From Trebouxia sp. TZW2008 (Eukaryota > Chlorophyta > Trebouxiophyceae > Trebouxiales > Trebouxiaceae), in NCBI GenBank assembly GCA_002118135.1, contig BDIU01000155.1, positions 124,001 through 188,000 of the forward strand: DNA of 64,000 nt, given 5' to 3'. Made by a program: the position numbers and the translations under genes. Below the pieces are notes generated by a model. It was given only the letters and a program-made list of their open reading frames with translations, made no database searches and was not told the origin of the DNA. Each line of letters opens with the position of its first letter. Position 1 is the stretch's first letter. This document shows positions 32,901 through 44,900 of this stretch, piece after piece.

Positions 32901-35900
32901 TGCCACAGCCATTCAGATGACTTCAGCCTTAGAGGAGGCGCTTGGTGTTGATCTGCCAGGCACTTTGGTTTTTGACTATCCCACTGTCAGCAGCCTTGTG
33001 ACTTACTTGGCTGACTGTGACCTTGCCCTTGCCATTACTGATGCAGCTTCATCCTCGGCGCCTGCACCTGCTAGCGGAGCTTCAGTGCATGGTGCCACAG
33101 ACAGAACCACAGCTGCAAGTGATGGTGCAACACTCATTTCACCAATGGACAGAGTCACCATTGTGACTGATGGTACACTGAGTACCTCAGTACCAGATGC
33201 ATCTGCTGTGACAGTCCCCCCAACAAGGGCAGGGGCTTTACCAAGAGCTCTGGCCTCAATGATTGCTCCCCATGGTCCTGGTCCCATAGCCATTGTTGCA
33301 ACAGCTCATAGGGCTCCTGGGGGTTGCCTGCAGCCAACAGCGTCCGCTGCAGCAATAGACAGGATTAGTGCTGTTCCACTGGATAGGTGGGATGCTAACG
33401 AAGCGCCCTTTGACAGTCCCTCAGAGCTCAATGCCGCCTTTGGTTCTTTCTTGAAGGGCGCAGATGAGTTTGATGCTTCAGCTTTCCACCTGTCAAGCTC
33501 AGAAGCAGTGCTTGTGGACCCTCAACAGCGTCTGTTGCTGGAATGCTTTGCTGAAGCACACTCATCCTTCTGCAGCAACAGCAACAGCAGCAGCAACAGC
33601 ATCAACAGCATCAACAGCAGCAACAACAGCATCAGCAGCAGCAGCAGCAGCAGCAGTGGTAGTCTCAATAGGCAGCAGTCTGGTGTGTATGTGGGTGTGT
33701 CTCAGCTGGAGTATGCCCGGATCACATATGAGACAGGTTCAAATTTGAATGCTTACTATGCCACTGGAGCGCACCTCAGCGTGGCCAGCGGGCGGATTGC
33801 TTACACATTTGGTCTCAAGGGCCCTGCCTTAGCAGGTAAGAATTTTGCCCTTCTTGACTTTCAACTTTCAAGAGCCACTGAACAAGCTGCTACAGTAGTT
33901 CTTGCTTAGATAACTGTTTTGGGCACCAAAAAAACTTGTTTTCACATTGAGCTGTCCGTACTCAGTATCTTATTGTTACAGTGCTATATCTTTCACACAC
34001 TACTGCAGTCAGAATGCAGGAATTGCTTCTGAGTCGCACTGTTCTATCACTCAGAATGTTTTTCTGCCAACACATGTCTCTGTGGATGGTCTGCAATTCC
34101 CAGCTGTATAGGTGTCACTGAGCATACAGTAGTGCTGAGGGCTTACATATGTTGGCTCTTGCTGGCAATACGTGATGCAAGCAGGAGGTGCTGGCAGCAA
34201 TATGTCTTTGTGAACACCTTGACCACCAAAGCAGACATTGCAGTGTAGCACATGTCATTGAAGGTAGGCAGTGTAACAGGACGTTCTAACTGAGTGTGTC
34301 TGATGCAGTTGACACTGCCTGTTCGTCTTCTGTGGTAATGGCTCACCTAGCAGGCCGTGCCCTCATGGCTCAAGTGGTCAATACCATTTGTGATGTGGAT
34401 GTAAAACACGTCTTCTGACTGAGTGTGTCTGCTGCAGTTGACACTGCCTGTTCATCTTCCCTGGTGACCACCCACCTGGCAGGTAAGGCTTTGATGGCTG
34501 GTCAGGTGGCCACAGCTGCCAGCCTGGGCGTCAACCTTACCCTAGTGCCCTCCTGGACACGCGCCTGCCTAAGAGCTGGCATGCTATCTGAAGACGGCAG
34601 GTCAGCATGTGCTTTGTGTCTTGACTTTCTTGTAATTGTGGTATTTTCATTGCTGTTGTCATTCCTGTTGCTTTGCTGTGGCATGCAAGTCAAAACGTCA
34701 GGTACCAAGCTGTTGCATCAGCTGAATGACAGAAATGCTGGCTTTTGCGTGCGTGCTGTTGGGGATGTAGCCTGCACTGCCAGACTGCATTTGCGGTAAC
34801 TACAGACATTTTGTCCAAAATGCAACATCAGGTGTTGCATTTCTGCATCATCTGCATTGCCCTGCCAGAACGTCTTTCATGCATCACTTGAGATCTACAT
34901 GAAACACACATGCAAAGTACAATCGCAACTTGAACCTCGATCGCCACCTTAGCCACGCTGACTCCCCTTTTCTGTCGCAGGTGTAAGACACTTGACGCTT
35001 CTGCAGATGGCTACGTGCGTGCAGAAGCAGTGGGCTGTGCAATCCTGATGCCTGCAGCAGCAGTGCCAGCAGACTTGCTGCCTGGATTAATCCTGCTGTC
35101 AGGCAGTGCAGTGAACCAAGATGGGCGCAGCAGCAGCTTGACGGCCCCCAATGGCCCCTCTCAGCAGGCCGTCATCAGACAGGCCCTGCAGGCGGGGCAG
35201 ATCACTGGGCAGCAGGTGTCGCAAGTGCAGATGCATGGCACTGGGACTCCCTTGGGAGGTGAGCACAGATTCTTCCAACGCATATGGCTGAAGCAATCAG
35301 AATTTACGAGGCGGTACCCATGCTGTTTGCTCAGCTCTTCATTGGTCCTGTCCCCTGGTCTTTGTTTGTCAGCACTTTGAGATGTCAAATGAGGCGCCAT
35401 GGGCCATGACTAGCATTCACGTTAATGACAGCTGTGAATCCCAGTAGGCTTTGCTGTTGCCAAATTGTGCAGCAACGCAGCACACCTGTGTGCTGTTTGC
35501 TTCATAGATTGCATGGGCTGTAGGCAACGCACAGAAGCACGTCAGGTCAGGTACAAGCTTGCAGACAACACCTTTCACTGTCATCATGTGGGAAAGTTTG
35601 CTGCAATACTAAGGCTAGCAGTGACAGCTCTTTGCAAGGTGTCAAGCATGCTGTGTTGCTCACAACTTTTGTCTGCTGCTGCAGACCCCATAGAGATCGG
35701 AGCCATAGCAGCAGTGCTGCTAGCTCCAGCCGACAAGGGCTCTTTCAGGCACCAGCCCTTGACCCTTACAGCTGCCAAAGCCATGATGGGTCACTCTGAG
35801 CCAGCTGCAGGCCTTGTGGGCTTACTCACCATTGCTAATGAGCTGACTCATGGCACAGCTGCCAGCCTACTGCACCTCCGCAGCCTGAACCCTTACGTGA

Positions 35901-38900
35901 GCAGTGTTCTGAACGCTGCTAGCGGTGGCGGCAGAAGCAGCAGCAGTGGCGGCGGGGGCTTAGTCAGCATGTCTAGGCAGACACATGGTGTTGGGCAGGC
36001 TTCAATTGGGCCTCGGCATGGGGGCGTGAGCTCATTCGCTTTCCAAGGAACAAACGCTCATGCTGTGGTTTCAGCCACCCCAGGCAACCTCCACAACAGC
36101 AGTGGCAAGCACAGTGTACCACTACCAATGCATAAGCAACGTCTCTGGGTGTTGCCTAAGCCGCACTGTCTATTGATGACAGCAAGCAGCCACAGGGACA
36201 CAGTCACTATGCAGTGTCAGCTCAACAGCCCTAGTCTGTCTTTCCTTATGGATCATCAAGTCATGGGTAGAGCCCTGTTCCCTGCAGCAGGCATGCTAGA
36301 AGCTGCCGCTGCTGCTGCCAGAACCATGCTGCACGACCAACAGCCGGATAGCACAGCATGCATGGTATCTCACCTCACCATAGCCTCACCCATTGTGCTG
36401 ACAGGGGCTAAGGCACGAGCTGATTCAGTCATGCTGCAAGTTAGCATCAATGCTGTAACAGGCATTTTGGAGTTGGCCTACACTGTAGCAGATAGCAGTC
36501 CACTGCGGCTAAGCGCCAGAGGCTGTGTTGCTTTGGCAACAGCATCAAGGCAAGCTGCAGTGGCACTGCAACAAGGTGGAGGTCGCAGTGCTGCTGTGCA
36601 ACTCGTTGCTGGTCTGATGAGCGACCAGGCAGAAGCAGCTGAGGCAGTGGGAGAGGCAGGAGATGAACAGGTGTGGAGAAGAAGAGCCGGACCCAGGGCC
36701 GGCAAAGGAGCGGGAGCAGGAGCAGCAAGTTCTTCAGCAAAGGTGGATGCAGTTGCACAGGTGAGTCAGTTCAAGCGTTTCAGTCAGACACAATGATATG
36801 CAGTGCAATACAGTGACATCTCTCTGCTAGCTGCATTGCTTGCTCAGAAATATATCCTTACACCAACATGTCCTTACTTAGAAGCAGCACTACAGATGGC
36901 AAGCAGTGACTAGTTCTCTTACGACAAGAGAAGCTGTAAATCAAGGGTCCTTGTTCTTCTTTGCACATGATGCTTTGATGTCACAGCCAGAGCAAAAGCT
37001 GTCTTGGTGCCATGTTTTTGTGCACAAATCCTGTAGCTGTAATGCAGCAAGACATGCTAAGATGAGCAATTGTGCTGTTCAGGTGGTGTTGCCAGAAAAG
37101 GCAACCTTGGCAGGGTTCCTTATCCCTCCCCAGACCCTAGACAGCACCTTCCACTTAGGTGTTGTGACACCTGGCAGCGGTGTCAAGGTCCCAACCTCAA
37201 TAGAAGCATACATCATCCCAACCCTCACCACAGCTGTGGGCAGCAGCGTAGAGCCCCTGCATACCTGCGCCCAGAGCAAGGCTGTTCCCAGCAGCCCCCA
37301 GAGGGTACTGGCAGCCAGCCCCAACAGGGCAGTTCCCAGCAGCCCCGACAGGGCAGTTAGTGACTTCTGCATGAAAGCTTCAGGCAAGCAGGTAGTTACA
37401 GTATTTGGTTTGACCACACAGGTCCTGTCAGTGAACTCACCCAGCAGCAGCACCCAGCAAGGACAGAACAGACTAGCAGAGTTGCAAGACATGTATGTAG
37501 TGCAGCATGCATGTGTTGTTGAGCCAGCACAAGTTTCAGCCACAGTCAGCGGTGACACACACAGGAGGTGGTCAGTTTCACCTTCCTTGCAAGTGTCAGT
37601 TGGCAGTTCAGCAGGAAAGGCTGTCAAGACGGCGAACCCAGTCCAGGCTGCAAGTTCCTTGCTGCAGTTGTTGCATGGCTGCCAGGCTGGTCGTGAGTCT
37701 CAGCTGCATATACGCACAAGCAGCATAGGGGGTATCAATAGGGGGATCCCCACTATTGCTAGGGTGACCCAGGGGGTTATCTCTGGCCTGCTTCGCACAG
37801 CTGCAACAGAGCTGTCAGGCATGAGTTTGTCTCTCAATGCAGTAGACCGCATCACACCTTCAGTAGACAGCCAGTCTCTCAGTCTCTCGCACAGCGCTCA
37901 GTCAGATTCAGCCCAAATCCAGTCAATTTCGTCCCTTGGTTTCTTGAGCAGCAGTGATGTTCAAGGCAACATGCTCAGCAAGCCTCAGCTGACCCACAGC
38001 CAGCTCAGCACCCCTGAGTGTGAGCTCTTTCAGTTGAGGACTGAGCCAAGAGGGTCCCTGTCCAACCTTGTTCCTGTACCATTCAGTCAGAATGCAATGC
38101 CGCTCAAAGCCGATGAGGTTCTACTGCAAGTCAGAGCAATTGGATTGAACTTCCGGGACGTGCTGAATGTGTTGGGGATGTACCCCGGGGACCCTGGACC
38201 CCCAGGGGCTGACTGTGCAGGGGTGGTCATGGCTGTGGGCACAGCTGTGGCCACCGCTAGCAACAGCCTCAGGCCAGGCGAGACAGTATTTGGGATTGCG
38301 CCTGGCAGCTTGGGATCATGCGTGGTGACTCATATTAGTAACCTGGTGCCCATGCCAGCTCACATGGCCTTCCATGAAGCTGCATCAATCCCCACAGTCA
38401 TGGTGACCGGACAGGTGGCACTCATGCAAGCTGCACAGGTGTCAGCTGGTGAGACTGTGCTGGTGCATGCTGCTGCTGGTGGTGTCGGTCTTGCCGCCAT
38501 TCAGCTTCTTCACTCCCTTGGCACCACCGTCATTGCCACCGCTGGCAGCCCTCAGAAGCGCGCTTTGCTTCATCAGCTGGGCGTCAAGCATGTGGTCAGC
38601 TCCAGACACACTCAATTTGTGGCTGAGATCGCTGCTTTGGGTGGTGTGGATGTTGTACTCAACAGCTTGACATCAACAGGCATGGTCGCTGCATCACTGG
38701 CTGTGCTTAAGCCTGGTGCACGCTTCATAGAGATCTCCAAAAGGGACATCTGGGCACAGCAGCTGGTATGTATGAGCCGGCCAGACTGCAGCTTTGTCTA
38801 CATTGCTGTGGACTTCCTTGCTCCAGGGTGTGTTCAGTCCAGCCTTCAGTGGGTGTCAGCAGCTCTTACAAGGGGAACAATCTGCCCATTGCCCACAAGC

Positions 38901-41900
38901 TGTCACCCATTGAGCAGCGCTGCAGCTGCCTTTCGCCAGATGATGCAGGCCGCCCATGTGGGTAAGGTGGTGCTGACTCATCCTGCCACCGGCATGGGTG
39001 CTGAGTCAGCAGCTGTGGGGGGTTCAGTCACCATCACAGGTGGGCTGGGAGGCCTAGGTTTGCTCACAGCAAAATGGGCAATTCACCAGGCAGCTACACC
39101 AGTTCATCTTACCCTACTCAGCAGATCTGGGCGAGCCTCAACAAGCAGTGAATTTGCCATGTTGCTGGGGTCAAGTGCTGTTGTGACTGCCCAGATGACT
39201 GATGCCAGCTGCCAGTCAGATGCAGCCAGCATAGCTGGGTTGGGGTCAAGTTCTTGCCCTAATCCCACTCCTCCATCCACCCTCCTGCATGCCAGTGGGG
39301 TCCTGCAGGACAGCCTGCTGGCAGGGCAGTCTGCAGCAGCCCTCAGAACCGCCCTAGCCCCCAAGGTTGCAGCAATCACTGCCATGGGTTGTGCCATGGA
39401 GCTTCTGCCGCTTCACCATGTGGCATTGTTTTCTTCAGTGGCATCACTGTTAGGAACTGCTGGTCAGGCTAACTATGCTGCAGCCAACGCTGGTCTGGAT
39501 GCTTGGGCTGCTGCTAGGCAGGCTGCTGGCTGTGTAGCAACTGCTGTACAATGGGGTGCTTGGTCCGCTACAGGTCAGGGCTTGTAACTTATTGCCTGGA
39601 GCTACAGCCAGACAGATTGTGTCCCACCCATTGCAACAGATGTCTACATGCTTTATGCCCAAGAGGACAGGGTGACTGCTGCCCAAAGTGCAAATCTGCT
39701 TTGTGTTGCCCAGCCAAATGACGTGACAGCTTGCAGACCAAAGATGCAAATGCAGTTGCACGGCATGCATCACCGCCTTCTGTGTCTGCACTTTGCATTG
39801 TGTCACCTAGTGCATAGCGCCTGCATGAATTTTGTGCTGCACCAGTTGTTGCTCATTCTGCTAGACTGAGCCATTACAAGGTCTTGTTATGTGTTTTTCT
39901 GACAGGAGAGTTGAGTGTTTTGGCCAAAGCTTTCATTCAGTACCTGACACCTTTCACATCTTTGCAGGCATGGCAACTGATGCAGTCCTGGCACGCCTGA
40001 AGCGCATAGGGCAAGGCTATCTGCAGCCGCCAGCCGGCTTAGCAGCCATGCAGGCAGTCCTACACAGCATGGCAACAGCTTTGCCAACTGCTGCCACCGT
40101 TGCAGTCAACCCCTTTGACTGGGCCACCTACACTGCCGCCATGCAGCCCATTCCGCACTTCTTCAACCAGGTCGCTGCCACTGCTGAGCCTGCTGCCACA
40201 GCTGTGGCTGCGGCTGGTGAGCCCGCCCTTCCAGCAGTGGTTGCTACCGTCAGTGCGGCGGCCACCGCTGTGCCAGCTCTGGAGGTTGTGTCAGGCCAGG
40301 TGCAAGCAGCTTTGAATGGCATTGTTGGAGAGCAAATTGGCTTGGAGGAGCCGCTGATGTCTGCTGGGCTAGACTCACTGGGCTCAGTAGAGTTTGCAAA
40401 CGTTCTCAGCAGGCGCTTTGGCATGCAAATGCCTGGGACGCTGGTCTTTGACTACCCCACAGTGAACGCTGTAGCAGCGTACATTCACAGCAAGCTGCAA
40501 GCTTTGGTGCCAGCTGTACAAGAGTCTGCAGCATTCAAAGCAGCTGTGGTGCAGACTGTCCCGCTGCCAGCAGCAATGCCAGCAGGTCACCAGGCCAGAC
40601 AGCCCACAGCTGTGGCCATCTTGGCAGCAGCTGCCCACCGCATGGGCAGCAGCCCCCAGAGCTGTGGCAAAATTGCATGGGACCTTGACCATATTGCGCC
40701 AATCCCAGATGCCCGTTGGGATGCCAACTTGGCTGCTACCCAGAAGCTGGGCATGCAGATGCGCTTTGGCAGCTTCCTGGCAGATGTTGAGCTGTTTGAC
40801 AGCTCAGCGTTTGGCCTCTCAGCAGCTGAAGCTAGCTCAATGGATCCACAGCAGCGCTGCTTGCTGCAGTGCAGTGCTGAGGTGTTGCACAGCACACAGC
40901 AAGCATCAGCAGCCGGCCTTGAGTTGGCCAAGACAAGAGACATTGAGAGGACTGGAGTCTTTGTGGGCATTTCTTGGACTGAGTACGCCAAGCTGGCCAG
41001 CATTCATGGCATGCCTGTTGGAGTGTACACAGCTCAGAGCGCTGTTCTCAGTGTGGCAGCAGGTGAGCTGTTGATGAAGCATTACATTTATGTGCAGCAG
41101 CATCTATTTGTCAAGCTGCCATCTGCTGACAGCAGGTTATTGCTACATGCGTTCATCTTGACATTGCTGCGTGATGATGGTGGTGGTGTTTCAGACATTT
41201 TGGGTTCTTGTTAGGGGTGTGGATCTCGTTAATCATGAGATGGTGCACTGCTTGCCACCATCTTCATCCTATGAGAATATGCACACAAAATCTGACTGTA
41301 CATAGCCTCCTCACATTGGGAGTGGTCACCTTGCATCTCCTATCACTATGGGTTGAATGGCCCAGCAGTGGCCATGGACACATCCTCTCCTTGTTGGTGA
41401 CTGGGCTTTCCGCATTTAGGGTGAAACGCTATATTTTTTCAATGCATAGAATCTGACTGCCTGACAGCCATAGCGGCCACCTTGCAGGTCGCATTTCCTA
41501 TCATTTTGGGTTGAAGGGCCCAGCAGTGGCCATGGACACCGCCTGCTCCTCTTCTTTGGTCGCCGCCAATGCTGCCAGGGCATGTGCCCTGTCACATGGG
41601 CATGCCCTGACAGGTGGCATCAACATGATGCTGCTACCCTCCACCACTGATATGTTCCAGAGAGCTGGCATGCTCACAAGTGATGGCCGCTGCAAAGCCT
41701 TGGACGCTGCTGCTGATGGCTATGTCAGGTCTGTTTCAACAGTCTACAAACAAAGCTTGTGTGTGCGCTGTTTGTGCTGCTGATGGCTATGTCAATTGTC
41801 TTTCTGAATGTGTCTCTGTTGGTCTGCTGTGAGAAGATGATATAATCTGGCTGGACACGTTCCACAGAGCTGGCATGCACACTAGTGACTGCTGCTGCAA

Positions 41901-44900
41901 AGCCTTGGATGCTGCTGCTGACGGCTATGTCAGTTTTGATCCTTTGAGCCACATCAATGCAAACTAAATGCAAAAGCAAGCTGAGCCCCATACAAATTGC
42001 TTTGTGCTGTGTCACTTGGCAGACTTGATAAGTTGACAGCAGCATGCTGTCGCGTGTTCTGATCTTTGGAATGCAATGGCAACATTTTCAAAAGCAGTTT
42101 ATGGTCGCGTTACATTCTCAGCACAGTACAGCATGACCTCTACACTGCACTGCCAGGCATCACAAAATGCTGTTCCTAAGTAAAAAATCTGCTCTTCAAT
42201 CCATCAATCATTGCTTTTCAAAAGCAGTCAACCAGGGTTGTCTATGCTTGCGGGTCTGAAATTTGTGCCATGCTATCACTGGTCAGCAGCTGGACTGGCA
42301 GTGACACCCGTTGTGCGCTCTTGCTGGACTCAGCTGTGAATCAAGATGGCAGCACTTTGCTGCTCTGATTTGTTGGTCATTCACTACTGTGACAACAAAT
42401 TGATCTGAAGTTTTGTTGCTTGTAGGTCTGAGTCCTGTGCCATGCTTTGTTTGGCCAGCAGCTGGACTGACAGTGACACCCCCTGCGCAATATTGCTGGG
42501 CTCAGCAGTGAACCAGGACGGCAGGGCTAGCAGTTTAACCGCCCCTAATGGCCCCTCCCAGGCCTCAGTCATCAAGGAAGCTCTTGCAGCAGCTGGGGCA
42601 GAAGCGGATGACATGCAGAGCCTGCATCTGCATGGCACTGGGACCGCTTTGGTAAGCAACAATTTCTCACAGTTGAGACATTGTTGAGCATCATGTAATG
42701 CCAATATCAGATCATGTACTCTGGCATAAGGTGCTGGATTTGCGTGACGTCATGAACAAGCTCTTGATATCTCAAGTGCCTGGACCAACCACAGCGCATA
42801 TGGTGCTGGTGCAAAACCTATTCCTAACCCGACACAACTTGTCCAATCACAAGCTGCAAAACGCTTGCTTGACAGACCTGTTGCCCGCATGCTACGCTTC
42901 AGAGCTTGTGCATGAGTCATCTGCTTACAGGCAAATGCAACATCCTCACAAACAAAAACATATTCAGAACGCATCAATTCTTCATGTTATCTGTGCGTGT
43001 GTTGACAAAATACAGACAAAGTTTTTTTAAGACAAACTTTTTTGGCAGGGTGATCCAGTAGAGGCAGCAGCAGCAGCAGGGCTGCTCCTAGCAGCCCCTG
43101 CTTCCCGCCAGCCCCTGACCATGATGGCTTCCAAATCTGTCATGGGTCACTCTGAGCCCGCAGCTGGAGTCATGAACATGCTGCATGCATGCAAGGCGCT
43201 GCAATCAGGCCTCACCTTACCTGTCCTCCACTTGCGCTCTGTCAACCCCCACATCATCAGTGCCCTTGAGCAGTCATCTGCTGCCGGCAGGACCCACTTG
43301 CCCAGGCAGAGAGCCCCAACTGTGGCCACAGCTGTGGTGTCCGGCGTCAGTGCCTTTGCCTTCCAAGGCACAAACGCACACGTCATCATGCAGAAAGCAG
43401 ACGCTGGGGGGACTGAGGCTAAGCCCAACATGTGCTGGCAGCAAGATAGCCATTGGCTTGCACCCAGGCCTCACATGCTGTTGAGTTCCTTCGTCCAGCT
43501 GACAGGCACAACCGTCACAATGCAATGTCAGCTGGATCAACCCAAGCTTGCGGACTTTCTGGACCACCGAGTTTTGGGGAACGCTCTGTTCCCAGCTGCT
43601 GGGTTCTTGGAGGCTGCACATGCTTCAGCAGTGGTGGCATGCATAAGCTCTGCAAATGGCTTGCAGCAGCAATTAGTGCTGACCGGTATCAGCATTGCTG
43701 CTCCACTGCAATTCAGCCAAGGCGGTGGTGCTGCACTTGTGTGTCAAGTGGATGTGACCACTGGCAGTATCACCTTGTCCAGTCACACTGCAGACTCTGC
43801 TTTGCGCAACCACATGTACGGCAGTGTCAGTCAGGCTCACAGCATGACAAACGCACACACTCAGGACAGAACAGCTGCTGAAGCGCCCTCAGCAGCTGCA
43901 GCCATCCTGAAGAAGCTGCGGCTGCTGGATGACATGGAGGAGAAATCAGATCTGGAATTCAAAGCTCAGCACAGCACAGCGTGCCTAGCAGCTGGTCCAT
44001 TTGATGCCACCGGAATGGCACTCGACCCCGCAGCTCTGGACTCCAGCTTCCACCTGGCTGCCATTCCAAACCCTGGCAGTTTGAATATTCCCTCCAGCAT
44101 AAAGGCATACTATCCTTCTCAGAAAGGAAAGCACTCATCTCCTTCATGGACTGGCTGTGCCTACCAAGCACATGTCGCTTCAACTCTCTGTAGCAACTGG
44201 CTGGAGGGCAGTGAAGGGCAGTCAGCAGCAGCCCTGCAGGACTTGCTTGCTAAGCCCCTGCAGTCCAGCAAGCAGCAGAATGAAGCAGCTTCAACAGACA
44301 GCAACATCCTGTACCAAAGGCTGTGGCAGGCTAGCGATGCGTACATGGTTGATGGTCACAGGGGGATGCAATCAGCTTTGAATTTGATGGCCAACAGTGG
44401 TGTCACAGCGGCTGCTTTGCATGCTGTGGCTTTAGCTCAGCAGGCACAGCGTGCACAGCACCTGGCATGCAGCCTGCATTTCCCAGCAATCCACAGCATG
44501 GTTAACCCTATGAGGAAGACAGAGAGTTCAGCATGTGGACCAATGCTTGCAGCATTGTTGAAGTCTGCTGGACTTGAGAGCAAGGGGCTTTTCAGCGAAT
44601 GCCAGAGCATCAGTAATCTGCAGCCAGGGGTTCTGCCGCGGCACAACCTGCAGCTAACGTTCAGCTCATCAGACCCTCCTCAGACCCTATCAGAGGAGAG
44701 CCGAATTGCAGGACTGATCTCAAGACCCTACCTGGTCCCATACTTGACAACTTCTTCTTCATCAGCTGGGGCAGGGCCCTTCCAGCTCCTACCCCAGCCC
44801 AGAGGGGCCCTGCAGAATCTAGTGCCAGCTGCAGTCAACCCTAAACCACAGCCTGGAATGGTGGTGGTACAAACCAAAGCAGTGGGTGTGAACTTCCGGG

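Larger units (their letters stand above)
26950..33015 (+). other. PKS loading module: acyl-adenylating ligase plus three ACPs
   Basis: Residues 1-545 are an acyl-CoA/AMP-ligase-type domain: YYTSGTTGRPKG near 193, ISYGMTECCGKI, GWFRTGDLATINAAG, GGENVYCSEVEAVL, and the catalytic-lysine end TTGSGKVQKNVL near 531. A poly-Ala linker follows, then about 150 residues (31195-31780) that look like a second, worn ligase C-lobe (AICTVLIVEDWQHAVSK, VAIMVHQPGHHILLL). Three ACPs follow at 31990-32215, 32385-32605 and 32810-33010, each with the phosphopantetheine serine in GLNS or GLTS and ending FDYP. The ligase should activate a carboxylic acid as adenylate and pass it to an ACP. Tandem ACPs usually raise flux; both roles are inferred from family knowledge. 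Confidence 0.88.

Noticed and set aside
36076..36200. A hidden acyltransferase domain between KS and DH
   Set aside because: Only about 40 residues separate the KS end motif from the DH start in each module; no GHSxG-type motif of AT is present there.
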